Assembly (NCBI RefSeq): GCF_021729015.1
Contig: NZ_JAJQQZ010000002.1
Coordinates: forward strand, 62,001-126,000
Length of the DNA: 64,000 bases
Origin: Halobacterium rubrum
GTDB lineage: Archaea; Halobacteriota; Halobacteria; Halobacteriales; Halobacteriaceae
Direction of reading: 5' to 3'
Under the pieces are notes generated by a model. It did not search any database and was not told where the DNA came from. It was given only the letters and a program-made list of their open reading frames with translations. The translations under genes were made by a program, and so were the position numbers. Of the stretch, positions 54,697 through 63,890 are shown one piece after another (positions within the stretch are counted from its first letter, which is position 1; each line of letters begins with the position of its first letter).

Positions 54697-55497
54697 TTAA
54701 AGCCGTGCCCGGAGCGCGGCGTTCATCGCCTCGACCGGCGCGTCCCGGCCCGTCCAGCGCTCGAACGCCGCGACACCCTGGAACAGGAGCATCCACGCTC
54801 CGTCCACGGTGGTCGCTCCGACGGCGCCGGCGTCCCGCAGTAATCGCGTCTCCAGGGGCGTGTAGACAGCGTCTAACACCGCGAGGTCGCCGTGGAGCGC
54901 GTCCGCCGGGACCGGCGACTGGTCGGGGGCGTCCATCCCGACCGTCGTCGCGTTCACGAGCACGTCGGCGTCGCCGACCAGCGCCGGCAGTTCGTCGAGC
55001 GCGTGCGCCGTCGCCCCGACGTCCGCAGCGAGCGACTCGGCCGTCTCGACGGTCCTGTTGGCGACGTGGACCCTCGCATCGGCGTCGGCGAGCGCGAACG
55101 CGACCGCTCGGCCAGCGCCCCCCGCGCCGACCACGACCGCCCTCTCGCCCGCGAGCGGCACGTCGTGGTGGGCGAACGCGCGCCGCACACCCTCGACGTC
55201 CGTGTTGTGCCCGGTCGGCTCGCTCCCGGAGAAGTCGACGGTGTTCACGGCGCCGACGCGCGCCGCGAGGTCGTCGACCGCTACGAGGTCCCGGACGGCC
55301 TCCTTGAACGGCACCGTGACGTTCAGGCCCGCCACGCCCAGGGCTCGCGCCCCATCGATGGCTGCCTCGAGGTCGGTCGCCGCCGGTTCGAACGTGACGT
55401 ACCGCGCGTCGATGCCGAGGTGGTCGTAGGCCGCCTCGTGCATCGGCGGCGACAGCGAGTGCCCGACCGGATTTCCGACGAGTCCGTAGACGTCCAT
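54697..55497 (-). CDS. aroE: shikimate dehydrogenase
   Basis: A 266-residue NADPH-dependent enzyme that reduces 3-dehydroshikimate. [21 protein letters not shown] is the shikimate-binding start. K-containing [10 protein letters not shown] and the D of GHNTDVEGV complete the active site. [16 protein letters not shown] is the nucleotide loop. It lies upstream of the HhH-pabB-pabA-pabC block on the same strand; both serve the chorismate family. Start at the ATG at 55497. Confidence 0.95.
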   Translation of the reverse strand: MDVYGLVGNPVGHSLSPPMHEAAYDHLGIDARYVTFEPAATDLEAAIDGARALGVAGLNVTVPFKEAVRDLVAVDDLAARVGAVNTVDFSGSEPTGHNTDVEGVRRAFAHHDVPLAGERAVVVGAGGAGRAVAFALADADARVHVANRTVETAESLAADVGATAHALDELPALVGDADVLVNATTVGMDAPDQSPVPADALHGDLAVLDAVYTPLETRLLRDAGAVGATTVDGAWMLLFQGVAAFERWTGRDAPVEAMNAALRARL

Positions 55498-55575
55498 ACC
55501 GGCCGTCGTGGCTGCGCGCCCATAACTGGCACCCACACCGAACCGCTTTTTACTCGCAGGCCGATTCCGGTCGGT

Positions 55576-56532
55576 ATGGCCGAATCGCTGCTCGTCGACG
55601 GCGTCGTCCTCGTCGCCGGCATCCTCCTCCTGTACGTCGGCGCGGAGCTGCTGGTCTCCGCCGCCTCCGCGCTCGCGCTCTCCCACGGCATCAAAGCTGC
55701 CACCGTCGGTGTCACCGTGGTCGCGTTCGCCACCACCGCACCCGAACTGTTCGTCAGCACAGTCGGCGGCATCACCGCCGACGACAGCATCGCCCTCGGG
55801 AACATCGTCGGGTCGAACATCGCCAACATCGGTCTCGTGCTCGGCACCGCCGCCGTGCTCCGGCCGATGGAGGTCGACAAAACCCTCCTCTACCAGCACG
55901 GCCCGTTCATGCTCGCTGCCGCGCTCGCCCTCGTCGGGCTCTCGCTTGACGGCGAACTCGCGGCAGTCGACGGAACGATTCTCCTCCTGATGCTCGCCGG
56001 GTTCACCGGCTACCTCTACTACCAGTCTCAGCAGGAGGGCGACGTGAAACTCCCCGAAGACGTCGAGATGGACGACGACGACACGACGACCGGCCTCCGG
56101 GAGTACGCGGTGCTCGTCGGCGCCATCGTCCTGTTGCTCGCGGGCTCCCGGAGCCTCATCTCCGGCGGCCGCGGCGTGCTCTCGGCGTTCGGCTTCAGCG
56201 ACCTCTTCATCGGGCTCACCATCATCGCGTTCGGCACCTCCGTCCCCGAGCTCGCTACCTCGGTCGTGAGCGCCCTCCGGGACGAGGCCGACTTCTCCAT
56301 CGGGAACGTCGTCGGGTCGAACATCTACAACGTCCTCGCAGTCATCGGGTTCGTCGCCATCCTCGTTCCCATCACCGTCCAGCCCGGCACCATCGGGTTC
56401 GAGCTCCCGGTGATGCTGGGATTCACGTTCGTCGCGCTCGGTCTGATGGCGCTCGGCGACAGCATCACTCGAATCGAGGGCGTCGGTCTGATCGGCGGCT
56501 ACGTCGGCTTCGTCTACTTCCTGCTCCCCTGA
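55576..56532 (+). CDS. CaCA-family sodium/calcium antiporter
   Basis: A 318-residue carrier with about ten membrane helices. Both alpha-repeats of the CaCA family are present: [13 protein letters not shown] with [16 protein letters not shown], and [13 protein letters not shown] with [16 protein letters not shown]. These supply the ion-binding Glu of APEL and PEL. It probably exports calcium against a sodium gradient. The ATG at 55576 is 78 bases from the divergent aroE start. It is followed after 74 bases by a second, different exchanger. Confidence 0.93.
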   Translation: MAESLLVDGVVLVAGILLLYVGAELLVSAASALALSHGIKAATVGVTVVAFATTAPELFVSTVGGITADDSIALGNIVGSNIANIGLVLGTAAVLRPMEVDKTLLYQHGPFMLAAALALVGLSLDGELAAVDGTILLLMLAGFTGYLYYQSQQEGDVKLPEDVEMDDDDTTTGLREYAVLVGAIVLLLAGSRSLISGGRGVLSAFGFSDLFIGLTIIAFGTSVPELATSVVSALRDEADFSIGNVVGSNIYNVLAVIGFVAILVPITVQPGTIGFELPVMLGFTFVALGLMALGDSITRIEGVGLIGGYVGFVYFLLP

Positions 56533-56606
56533 GCGCGGACGCCACGCCGCCCGCCGGGCGCCCCCCAACCACAAGCGTTAGGGAGTGGTTGACAGACTAG
56601 GCCGGT

Positions 56607-57962
56607 ATGTTGAGAGAGCGAGTGAAGCACCCGCTGGCAGCGCTCGTGGTGGCGGTCCTCGTCACGGCGCCGTGGGTCGGTGTCGAACTCGCAGGCGGCC
56701 CGGATACACTCGGGCTCTCGGAGCCCGTGACCGTCGCCGTCAGTGGCGTCGCCGTGCTCGGCGCGTCCTTCCTCCTCGCGTGGGGCGCCGAGACCGCGGA
56801 GAAGGACGTGCCGCGGGCGTTCGCCATCGCCGTCCTCGCCGTGCTCGCGGTCGCCCCCGAGTACGCCGTCGACGCGCTCTACGCGTGGACCGCGGGCACG
56901 AACGCCGGCACGGCCCGCGGCATCGAAGCCGGGAACCTCGCGGTGGCGAACATGACCGGCGCGAACCGCATCCTCATCGGCCTCGGGTGGTCCGGCATCG
57001 CGATGTTCACCGTCTACCGGTCTCGCACCACCGCCGACGCCGCCGTCGAACACCGCTCCGGGTTCCTCACGAGCGCCGTCCAGCTCGACCGCAACATCAG
57101 CACCGAGATCGCGTTCCTGCTGGCGGCCACCGCCTACGCCTTCTTCGTCCCGCTGGGCGAGGGCATCGGCATCCTCGACACGGTCGTGCTGGTCGGGCTG
57201 TACGTCGCCTACATCGGCATCGTCATCCGCGGCGACGTCGAGGCGCCGGACCACCAGGTGGGCGTCCCGAAGTACCTCCAGGGACTCAGGCAACTGGTCC
57301 GGGTCGCCGCCGTGCTGGTGTTGTTCGCGTACTCCGGGGCGATGATCTTCACCGCCGTCCACCCGTTCGCTCACGGGCTCGAAGCCATCGGCGAACAGGC
57401 CGGCGTACCACCGTTCTTCATGATCCAGTGGATTGCGCCACTGGCCTCCGAGAGCCCCGAACTCATCGTCGTCGCCTACCTCGTGAACAAGGCGCGGTCG
57501 ACGGCCGGGTTCAACGCGCTCATCTCCTCGAAGCTGAACCAGTGGACGCTGCTCATCGGTACGCTCGCTGTCGTCTACAGCATCGGCCTCGGGGAGGTCG
57601 GTTCGCTGCCGTTCGACGAGAAGCAGACCGCCGAGATCTGGATCACGGCCGCCCAGAGCGCGTTCGCGCTGGCCATCCTCGCGAACTTCTCGATCAGCCT
57701 GCGGGAGGCAACGGCACTGCTGGTGCTGTTCGTCAGTCAGGTCGTCGTCGAGTTCGCCATCATCCAGACGGTCGCCGACGCCGCCGTCGAGACCGAACTG
57801 AGCATCTTCGTCCTCCACGCCTACACGGTTGTCTACCTCGTGCTGGCCGCCGGCCTGTTCTGGCGGCGGCGGGAGTCGCTGGTCCGCCTGCTCCAGCGAA
57901 CCAATCGGAGCATCCAGTCAGCCTACGGCTCGGGCCGGCCGGAGCCCGAGGCGGGCGACTAA
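56607..57962 (+). CDS. divergent CaCA-like cation exchanger
   Basis: A 451-residue membrane protein with about 11 helices. It has degenerate alpha-repeat motifs: VLAVAPEYAVDALYAWTAG followed by ANMTGANRILIGLG, and LASESPELIVVAYLVNKARS followed by LISSKLNQWTLLIG. The acidic residue is kept in both halves (PEY and PEL). The protein is longer than the neighbour at 55576 and belongs to a different subfamily, so substrate and stoichiometry may differ. Start at the ATG at 56607; it ends 37 bases before dtdA. Confidence 0.85.
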   Translation: MLRERVKHPLAALVVAVLVTAPWVGVELAGGPDTLGLSEPVTVAVSGVAVLGASFLLAWGAETAEKDVPRAFAIAVLAVLAVAPEYAVDALYAWTAGTNAGTARGIEAGNLAVANMTGANRILIGLGWSGIAMFTVYRSRTTADAAVEHRSGFLTSAVQLDRNISTEIAFLLAATAYAFFVPLGEGIGILDTVVLVGLYVAYIGIVIRGDVEAPDHQVGVPKYLQGLRQLVRVAAVLVLFAYSGAMIFTAVHPFAHGLEAIGEQAGVPPFFMIQWIAPLASESPELIVVAYLVNKARSTAGFNALISSKLNQWTLLIGTLAVVYSIGLGEVGSLPFDEKQTAEIWITAAQSAFALAILANFSISLREATALLVLFVSQVVVEFAIIQTVADAAVETELSIFVLHAYTVVYLVLAAGLFWRRRESLVRLLQRTNRSIQSAYGSGRPEPEAGD

Positions 57963-57999
57963 CGGCAGTCGTTTCACGCCCGACCACGTACCCCGGGGC

Positions 58000-59361
58000 G
58001 TGATTGGCATCGTCGTGAGTCGCGCTGACGAGGCGTCCGAACACATCGGCGAACACCTCCTCGACGTCGGGGACTTCGAGCGGGTCGCCGACGACGCCTA
58101 CCGGGCCGACGGCTTCGTCCTCCGGGCGGTCGAGGACCTCCACATCTACGCCGACGACGCCGCCGACGCGTTCGACGAGGACCCCGACCTCGTGGTGTTC
58201 GTCTCCCGGCACAGTGGCGAGACCGGGCCGCTGCTGTCCGCGCACTACACCGGGAATTTCGGCGCGGCGGAGTTCGGCGGCGACGACCGGTCGCTGGCCC
58301 CGGCGTGCCCGAACGCCCACCACGCCGTCCTCGACTCGCTGCGAGAGTACGCGCCCGAGGAGTACGAGGTCGCCATGGAGTGCACGCACCACGGCCCGAC
58401 GAGCGTCGGCTCGCCGTCGATGTTCGTGGAACTGGGCAGCGCGGAAGCCGAGTGGCGGGACCCCGATGGCGCCCGAGCAGTGGCACGAGCGGTGCTCGAC
58501 CTCGAAGGGACTTGGCCGCACGGGGACCGGGCTCTGGTGGCGTTCGGCGGCGGCCACTACGCGCCCCGCCCCACGCGGATTCTCGCGGAGACGGACTGGC
58601 CCGTCGGGCACGTCGCCGCAGACTGGAGCCTCGACGACCTCGGCGACCCCCTCGAGAACCGGGACGTCCTCGACGCGATGTTCGAGGCCAGTGGGGCCGA
58701 GCACGCCGTGGTCGACGGCGAGAAGCCGCGCGTCAGGGAGGCCGTCGCTGACCTCGGGTACGACGTCGTCTCGGAGACGTGGGTCCGGGAGACCGACGGC
58801 GTCCCGCTGGACCTCGCGACCGACCTCGAAGCCGACCTCGTCGGCGTCGACGACGGCCTCCGGTTCGGCGCGCCGGCCAGCGACCACGACGGCGACTACC
58901 TCGTCGTCGACCTCCCACCGGCGCTGCTGGACGCCGCCCACGCTGTCGACCCCGGGGCGACGGTTGCTGCGGGCCGCCAGCGTGCACTCGCCGTCGTCAC
59001 CGAGGAGAACGGGAATCGGCTCGCCGGCGCCGCCGCGTTCGCCAGCGGCAACGACTACGACGCCCTGGTCGACGACCTCGTCGACGTGCTCGCCACCGAC
59101 TACGACGACGTCACCCGGGAGCAGGCGGAACTCACCGCCGTCCGGGAGACGTTCGACCCGGCAGCCGCAGCAGACCTCGGCGTCCCGGAAGGTCCGGCCT
59201 ACGGGAAGCTCACGAACGGGCAGGCTGTCGAGTACGACGGGGTTACTGTCACCCCCGACGAGGTGGCCCGCGAGGAGTCGGTGACGGTTTCGGTTGCCCT
59301 CCGCGAGCGGGCGCGAGAGCGCGTGCGACGCCCGTCCGACGCGGAGGGGAAAGGTAATTAA
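58000..59361 (+). CDS. dtdA: D-aminoacyl-tRNA deacylase (archaeal type)
   Basis: A 453-residue enzyme that hydrolyses D-amino acids wrongly attached to tRNA. Family motifs are FVSRHSGETGPLLSAHYTGN, MECTHHGPTSVGSPSMFVE and VAFGGGHYAPRPT; the His and Glu residues in these hold zinc. It has a C-terminal extension after residue 260 with an additional acidic domain, seen in haloarchaeal members. The GTG at 58000 (VIGIVVSRADEASEHI) is the only start fitting the family. Its last codons overlap the ftsZ1 TATA element. Confidence 0.92.
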   Translation: MIGIVVSRADEASEHIGEHLLDVGDFERVADDAYRADGFVLRAVEDLHIYADDAADAFDEDPDLVVFVSRHSGETGPLLSAHYTGNFGAAEFGGDDRSLAPACPNAHHAVLDSLREYAPEEYEVAMECTHHGPTSVGSPSMFVELGSAEAEWRDPDGARAVARAVLDLEGTWPHGDRALVAFGGGHYAPRPTRILAETDWPVGHVAADWSLDDLGDPLENRDVLDAMFEASGAEHAVVDGEKPRVREAVADLGYDVVSETWVRETDGVPLDLATDLEADLVGVDDGLRFGAPASDHDGDYLVVDLPPALLDAAHAVDPGATVAAGRQRALAVVTEENGNRLAGAAAFASGNDYDALVDDLVDVLATDYDDVTREQAELTAVRETFDPAAAADLGVPEGPAYGKLTNGQAVEYDGVTVTPDEVAREESVTVSVALRERARERVRRPSDAEGKGN

Positions 59362-59362
59362 G
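59355..59362 (+). promoter_or_regulatory. TATA box of ftsZ1, inside the dtdA stop
   Basis: TAATTAAG includes the dtdA stop codon TAA (59359-59361). It lies 27-34 bases upstream of the ftsZ1 ATG at 59389, so ftsZ1 should be able to start its own leaderless transcript. Confidence 0.5.
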
Positions 59363-59388
59363 CCTCACACGCTACCCGTTAGGCAACA

Positions 59389-60570
59389 ATGGACTCGATC
59401 GTACAGGACGCCATCGACGAGGCAGAGGAGTCCGGAGAGGACTCCCCTGCCTCGGACGCGGGTGACGTCGCGGACGGCGGGGGCGGTGAGGCAGTCCCTA
59501 CCGGCACGATGACCGACGACGAACTCGAGGACGTCCTCCAGGAACTCAAGACGAACATCACGGTAGTCGGGTGCGGTGGCGCCGGCTCGAACACGGTCAA
59601 CCGGATGGCCGAAGAGGGCATCCACGGCGCCGACCTGGTCGCGGCCAACACGGACGTCCAGCACCTCGTCGACGTCGACGCGGACACGAAGATTCTGATG
59701 GGCCAGCAGAAGACCCAAGGCCGGGGCGCCGGCTCGCTCCCGCAGGTCGGCGAGGAGGCAGCTATCGAATCTCAGGACGAAATCCGGGAGGCCATCGCCG
59801 GCTCCGACATGGTGTTCGTCACGGCCGGACTCGGCGGCGGCACGGGCACGGGCTCCGCCCCCGTCGTCGCGAAGGCCGCCCGCGAACAGGGTGCGCTCAC
59901 CATCGCCATCGTCACCACACCGTTCACGGCCGAGGGCGAGGTCCGACGCACGAACGCCGAAGCCGGCCTCGAGCGCCTCCGCGACGTCGCCGACACCGTC
60001 ATCGTCGTGCCGAACGACCGCCTCCTCGATTCGGTCGGCAAGCTCCCCGTCCGCGAGGCGTTCAAGGTCTCCGACGAAGTCCTGATGCGCTCCGTGAAGG
60101 GCATCACGGAGCTCATCACGAAGCCCGGTCTCGTCAACCTCGACTTCGCCGACGTCCGCACGGTGATGGAGAAGGGTGGCGTCGCCATGATCGGCCTCGG
60201 CGAAGCCGACTCCGACGCCAAAGCAGCCGACTCCGTCCAGTCCGCGCTGCGCTCCCCGCTGCTCGACGTCGACATCTCCTCGGCGAACTCCGCGCTCATC
60301 AACGTGACTGGTGGACCGGACATGAGCATCGAGGAGGCCGAGGGCGTCGTCGAACAGCTCTACGACCGCATCGACCCCGACGCCCGCATCATCTGGGGCA
60401 CCAGCGTCGACGAGGACATCGAAGAGGAGATGCGCACCATGGTCGTCGTCACCGGCGTCGACTCCCCCCAGATCTACGGCCGCAACGAAGCCCCCGAGGC
60501 CGAACCAGAGCCGGAACCCGAACCCCAGCAGCCCACCAGCGAGATCGAGGACATCGACTACGTCGAATAG
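59389..60570 (+). CDS. ftsZ1: tubulin-like cell division protein FtsZ1
   Basis: A 393-residue FtsZ that forms the division ring. The GTP-binding tubulin signature GGGTGTG is at 149-155, [18 protein letters not shown] at 56-73, and the T7 loop [11 protein letters not shown] gives the catalytic aspartates. It has a 50-residue acidic N-terminal extension and an acidic/Pro-Gln-rich C-terminal linker with a DIDYVE end that could bind membrane anchors. The position before secE-spt5 is the one FtsZ1 has in haloarchaea. The T-run after the stop may end its transcript. Confidence 0.96.
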   Translation: MDSIVQDAIDEAEESGEDSPASDAGDVADGGGGEAVPTGTMTDDELEDVLQELKTNITVVGCGGAGSNTVNRMAEEGIHGADLVAANTDVQHLVDVDADTKILMGQQKTQGRGAGSLPQVGEEAAIESQDEIREAIAGSDMVFVTAGLGGGTGTGSAPVVAKAAREQGALTIAIVTTPFTAEGEVRRTNAEAGLERLRDVADTVIVVPNDRLLDSVGKLPVREAFKVSDEVLMRSVKGITELITKPGLVNLDFADVRTVMEKGGVAMIGLGEADSDAKAADSVQSALRSPLLDVDISSANSALINVTGGPDMSIEEAEGVVEQLYDRIDPDARIIWGTSVDEDIEEEMRTMVVVTGVDSPQIYGRNEAPEAEPEPEPEPQQPTSEIEDIDYVE

Positions 60571-60575
60571 GTCCC

Positions 60576-60580
60576 TTTTT
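60576..60580 (+). terminator. T-run directly after ftsZ1
   Basis: TTTTT begins 6 bases after the ftsZ1 stop codon and is typical of the poly-T terminators of archaea. It is short, so some read-through into secE is likely. Confidence 0.4.
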
Positions 60581-60712
60581 GCTTCGAAGGGTCGCCGCAG
60601 ACGACCCCGCCCGCAACGAGCGACGCTAAAAATGTCCCGCTCAGTCGCTTCGCTCGCGCAGGGAAACGCGCGGCGACGCCGCGCGTATGCTCTGTGAGCC
60701 GGCGGCCAGCAT

Positions 60713-60722
60713 CAATAGATAG
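60713..60722 (+). promoter_or_regulatory. AT-rich promoter element of secE
   Basis: CAATAGATAG followed by AAAA lies 28-37 bases upstream of the secE ATG at 60750, so the secE-spt5 pair may start a leaderless transcript here. Confidence 0.4.
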
Positions 60723-60749
60723 AAAAGCCAGCGTCGTGTGCACTCCGGT

Positions 60750-60923
60750 ATGGACGTTCCCCTAGAGCTTTCCGCGTACACCCGGGTGCTCCGGCTGGCG
60801 AGCACGCCGTCCTGGGAGGAGTTCTCCCAGATTGCGAAGATCGCCGGCGCAGGCATCCTGCTCATCGGCCTCATCGGGTTCGTGATCTTCCTCATCATGG
60901 GCGGCGTCGTCTCGGTGATCTGA
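60750..60923 (+). CDS. secE: protein translocase subunit SecE (Sec61 gamma)
   Basis: A 57-residue subunit of the translocation channel. The amphipathic helix (YTRVLRLASTPSWEEFSQIAKI) is followed by one membrane helix (GAGILLIGLIGFVIFLIMGG), the expected SecE layout. The ATG at 60750 is used; an upstream ATG at 60738 adds four residues. One base separates its stop from the spt5 start, so they are coupled. Confidence 0.93.
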   Translation: MDVPLELSAYTRVLRLASTPSWEEFSQIAKIAGAGILLIGLIGFVIFLIMGGVVSVI

Positions 60924-60924
60924 G

Positions 60925-61365
60925 ATGAGTGTGTTCGCCGTGAAGACGACCGCGAGCCAGGAACAGACCGTCGCGAGCATGATCGCGAACCGCGAGGAGG
61001 ACACCATCCACGCGGTGCTCGCGCCCGACGCGCTCACCAGCTACGTGATGGTCGAAGCCGAGGGCACGGCCGCCATCGAGCGCGTCATGGAAGAGATTCC
61101 CCACGCGCGCAGCCTCGTGCCCGGCGAGTCCGGCATCTCGGAGGTCGAGCACTTCCTCTCCCCGAAGCCGGACGTCGAGGGTATCGCGGAGAACGACATC
61201 GTCGAGCTCATCGCCGGCCCGTTCAAGGGCGAGAAGGCGCAGGTGCAGCGCATCGACGAAGGCAAAGACCAGGTCACAGTCGAACTCTACGAGGCGACGG
61301 TCCCGATTCCGGTGACGGTCCGCGGCGACCAGATTCGCGTTCTCGACTCCGAAGAACGCCAGTAG
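60925..61365 (+). CDS. spt5: transcription elongation factor Spt5 (NusG-type)
   Basis: A 146-residue elongation factor that clamps RNA polymerase on DNA. The N-terminal NGN domain is 1-85 (FAVKTTASQEQTVASMIANR, VMVEAEGTAAIERVMEEIPH). The KOW domain follows (IVELIAGPFKGEKAQVQRID). It lacks the eukaryotic repeats, as expected. The pairing with secE is conserved across archaea. Starts with ATG at 60925, one base after the secE stop. Confidence 0.96.
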   Translation: MSVFAVKTTASQEQTVASMIANREEDTIHAVLAPDALTSYVMVEAEGTAAIERVMEEIPHARSLVPGESGISEVEHFLSPKPDVEGIAENDIVELIAGPFKGEKAQVQRIDEGKDQVTVELYEATVPIPVTVRGDQIRVLDSEERQ

Positions 61366-61612
61366 CGCGTTCTTCGACGTCTCGTTCGCTATCGCTCGCG
61401 AGACCAGCGAAGCGCGCTAAGCGCGGCGTACGGCTCGGTTCTCACAGTTCGTCCGTCGTCCGGGAGCTCGCGACACGACCCAGTCAGTCAAGAATATGAC
61501 GGTACTGGGCACGTTCCCGAGCGGCGTTCCGCCGGCAGCCGGAGAGCATCCGGCGCGCAGTCGAACCTACGGTGCGTAGAGAGTTTTCCCGCTGGTCGCC
61601 GAAACCCGCCAC
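61366..61612. other. 247-base gap after spt5
   Basis: A hairpin GTCTCG/CGAGAC lies near 61379-61404, followed by GCGC-rich runs; it could end the secE-spt5 transcript. I see no clear gene or RNA. An AGTTTTCCC stretch near 61581-61589 lies 24-32 bases before the next start and may act as a weak promoter. Confidence 0.35.
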
Positions 61613-61882
61613 ATGGGCGACTCGAAGGAGAACCGTATCGTCCGGCGCGAGCTGGACCCGGACGGACCGGCCCCCGGTGAGCAGGTCGGCGAAATCGTCG
61701 CGTCACTGGCCGAGGGGGACGTCGAGAACGCTCCGGTCGCCGACCACCAGATCGACGACGTCCTCTCGCCCGTCTTCTCGGACCCGCCGGCGCCCGACGC
61801 GCAGGTCGAGATCTCGTTCACGTACGGCCCGTACAGGGTGACCGTCGAACAGAACGGACGAGCGCGTTTCGTGGAAGTGTAG
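61613..61882 (+). CDS. small HalOD1-like protein
   Basis: An 89-residue acidic protein. The C-terminal ISFTYGPYRVTVEQNGRARF matches the beta-hairpin of the haloarchaeal HalOD1 output domain, preceded by a helix and a LSPVFSDPP link. Such domains are found alone or fused to sensors in haloarchaea. The N-terminal part is poorly ordered. No DNA-binding motif is seen. Starts at the ATG at 61613. Confidence 0.6.
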   Translation: MGDSKENRIVRRELDPDGPAPGEQVGEIVASLAEGDVENAPVADHQIDDVLSPVFSDPPAPDAQVEISFTYGPYRVTVEQNGRARFVEV

Positions 61883-61935
61883 GCAGGAGAGAATCGAAGG
61901 TCGCTCCGTGTGGGTGGGGCGGGTCCGGTGGCCCG

Positions 61936-62277
61936 TCAGCTCGTGGTGACGGGGGTCGGGTCGGTGGTGTCGAGGGCGTCGGCGCGCTCGTCGCTGAGGA
62001 GGTCTTCGAGGACGCCGGGGTCGAGGGCGTCGCCGACCGCTTCGAGAACCCCTTCGCGCTCGCGGATTGCGGCCGCGTCGCCGTCGTAGAACCGGACGTA
62101 CTCGGCGCGCGTGTGTTCCTCGAGGCCGTGTTTGATGGCGAAGTAGCCCTCGGGGACGGGCTCGCCGCACACCTCGCACTCGTGGTCGGTGTGGTCGGTC
62201 ACCTGGTGTGCCAGCAGCGCTTCCACTGTCTCGAACGTCGACCCACAGCCGACGATTGCGCACTCCCACCCGGGCAT
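61936..62277 (-). CDS. zinc-finger protein with two C/H clusters
   Basis: A 113-residue protein. A first C2H2-like finger reads CAIVGC then H-x4-H (LAHQVTDH), and a second reads CEVCG then H-x4-H (IKHGLEEH). The C-terminal part is acidic and helical (ERADALDTTDPTP). Such fingers in haloarchaea are thought to bind RNA or protein; nothing specific is shown. The ATG at 62277 (MPGWECAIVG) is fixed by the first Cys. A TATA-like element lies 27-34 bases upstream. Confidence 0.8.
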   Translation of the reverse strand: MPGWECAIVGCGSTFETVEALLAHQVTDHTDHECEVCGEPVPEGYFAIKHGLEEHTRAEYVRFYDGDAAAIREREGVLEAVGDALDPGVLEDLLSDERADALDTTDPTPVTTS

Positions 62278-62600
62278 ACCCCGTGGTAGCCCGAGCGCGC
62301 GCATAAACTTTGTGTCGCCGGCTAGAGAACTGAACCCCACGAGTCTGCCGAATGTCGGCCACCTGTCAGACGCAGTCTCGCACGTGATAACGAGTCTGTT
62401 CAGTGTTAACAACCCATTTGCAGTGCTCTCGCCCGACGGTAGACGCGACCTCCCCACTGTTCTCGGTTCGCGACGGCTTCAGGGTCAGCTAGCAGCCCAG
62501 TCGTGTTCGGTGCGCTCCCGAGACCCATCGAGTCTCCTCGAATGCCTCCCTACTCCTCGCCGGACTGCCGGGAACCGAAGAGTTCCCAACGTCCGTCTCC
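62278..62600. other. 323-base gap with a 26-bp repeat and a hairpin
   Basis: Between the zinc-finger gene and the acyl-CoA dehydrogenase end, both minus strand. TATA-like CATAAACT (62304-62311) serves the zinc-finger gene. A 26-base segment at 62546-62571 is repeated at 62597-62622, the second copy covering the end of the dehydrogenase gene. Between them is GGGAAC/GTTCCC (62570-62575/62582-62587), a 6-bp hairpin. The middle (62312-62540) has lower G+C and no visible gene. Confidence 0.5.
62304..62311 (-). promoter_or_regulatory. TATA box of the zinc-finger gene
   Basis: On the minus strand AGTTTATG lies 27-34 bases before the ATG at 62277, the leaderless spacing. Confidence 0.5.
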
Positions 62601-62622
62601 CTACTCCTCGCCGGACTGCCGG
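62546..62622. repeat. 26-bp direct repeat at the 3' end of the dehydrogenase gene
   Basis: The two copies are 62546-62571 and 62597-62622, exactly 51 bases apart, identical over 26 bases. The second copy contains the stop codon and last codons (RQSGEE) of the acyl-CoA dehydrogenase; the first is downstream of the gene. A 6-bp hairpin lies between. This looks like a short local duplication. Confidence 0.7.
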
Positions 62623-63782
62623 TAGACGAGGTTGCGCTGGATCTCGTTGGCGCCCTCGTAGATGACCGGGATGCGGACGTCGCGGTAGACGCGGGCGATG
62701 CGGCGGTCGGTGAGGTTCGAGCGGCCGCCGTGGAACTGCATCCCCTGCTCGGCGTTCGCGGTCGCGACCTCCGTCGCCTTCGTCTTCGCCATCGCCGCCC
62801 ACAGGCCCGGGTTCTCGTAGGCCTCGACCTTCTCGGCGGCGCGGTACGCGAGCGCCCGCGCCGACTCGAACTCGATACGCATGTCGGCGAGCCCGTGCTG
62901 GACCGCCTGGAAGTCCGAGATGTTCCGGCCGAACTCCTCACGACCGTGCGTGAACTCCCAGGCCTCCTCGAAGGCGGCCGCGGCCAGTCCGAGGCCGTGG
63001 CCGGAGACGACGACGCGGCCGTGGTTGAAGAAGTCCGCGAGCATCATGAACCCGGCTCCCTCGCTCCCGATGAGGTTGGCCTCGGGAATCCGGCAGTCGT
63101 CGAAGACGATGTGGGCCTGCTTCGACGCGCGCATCCCCATCTTCTCGGGGATGTGTTCGGCCTCGTAGCCATCGGTGTCGGTCGGCACGGCGAACAGCGA
63201 GTAGTTCATGTAGCGGTCGTCGGTGTCGGCGGTCTTCGCGTAGACGGTGACCCAGTCCGCCTCGACGCCGTTGCCGATCCAGTACTTCTCGCCGTTCAGG
63301 ACGTACTCGTCGCCCGCGTCCCCACCGGGACGTTCGACTCTCTCGGCGGTCGTCTGCATGCCGGCGAGGTCGGAGCCGACCTCCGGCTCGGAGACCGCCA
63401 GCCCCGTGAGCTGCTCGTTCTCCGCGACCGGACGGAGGAACCGCTCTTTCTGTTCCTCGCTGCCGTACTCCTGCATCAGCTCGGCGCCGAAGCTCGCCAG
63501 CTGGAGCGTCAGCGCGATGCCGGCGTCAGCCCGGAAGAACTCTTCGGCGATGGCCAGCACCTGCGTCAGGTCGAGGCCGCGGCCGCCGTACTCCTCGCTG
63601 ATGTCCTGGGCGACCAGCCCGGCGTCCATCCCGGCTTCGAGTATCTCCCAGGGGTACTCGCCCGTCCGGTAGTACTCCTCGGCGTTCGGCGCGACGTGCT
63701 CGGCGGCGAACTCGCGGGCGTCGCGTTTCACGTCGCGGGCGTGCTCGGGGACCACGTCCTCGGAGAGCAACTCGAAGCTCAT
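62601..63782 (-). CDS. acyl-CoA dehydrogenase
   Basis: A 393-residue FAD enzyme that makes the first double bond in acyl-CoA breakdown. LAVSEPEVGSDLAGM and YWIGNGVEADWVTVYAKT are the FAD/substrate signatures. The C-terminal QGMQFHGGRSNLTDRRIARVYRD and VIYEGANEIQRNLVYRQ match the family; the E in YEGANEIQ is the catalytic-base position. The ATG at 63782 starts MSFELLSEDVVP. No ETF genes are nearby. Substrate chain length is unknown. Confidence 0.92.
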   Translation of the reverse strand: MSFELLSEDVVPEHARDVKRDAREFAAEHVAPNAEEYYRTGEYPWEILEAGMDAGLVAQDISEEYGGRGLDLTQVLAIAEEFFRADAGIALTLQLASFGAELMQEYGSEEQKERFLRPVAENEQLTGLAVSEPEVGSDLAGMQTTAERVERPGGDAGDEYVLNGEKYWIGNGVEADWVTVYAKTADTDDRYMNYSLFAVPTDTDGYEAEHIPEKMGMRASKQAHIVFDDCRIPEANLIGSEGAGFMMLADFFNHGRVVVSGHGLGLAAAAFEEAWEFTHGREEFGRNISDFQAVQHGLADMRIEFESARALAYRAAEKVEAYENPGLWAAMAKTKATEVATANAEQGMQFHGGRSNLTDRRIARVYRDVRIPVIYEGANEIQRNLVYRQSGEE

Positions 63783-63890
63783 ACCCTCTCTTGGGACGCC
63801 ACTCCCATAAGCCCGCTCGAACGGCGAACGGCGGGCGAAGCGTTCACCGAGACCGAAAGCGGCTAACTGCCGCCACGCGAACCCCGGGGC

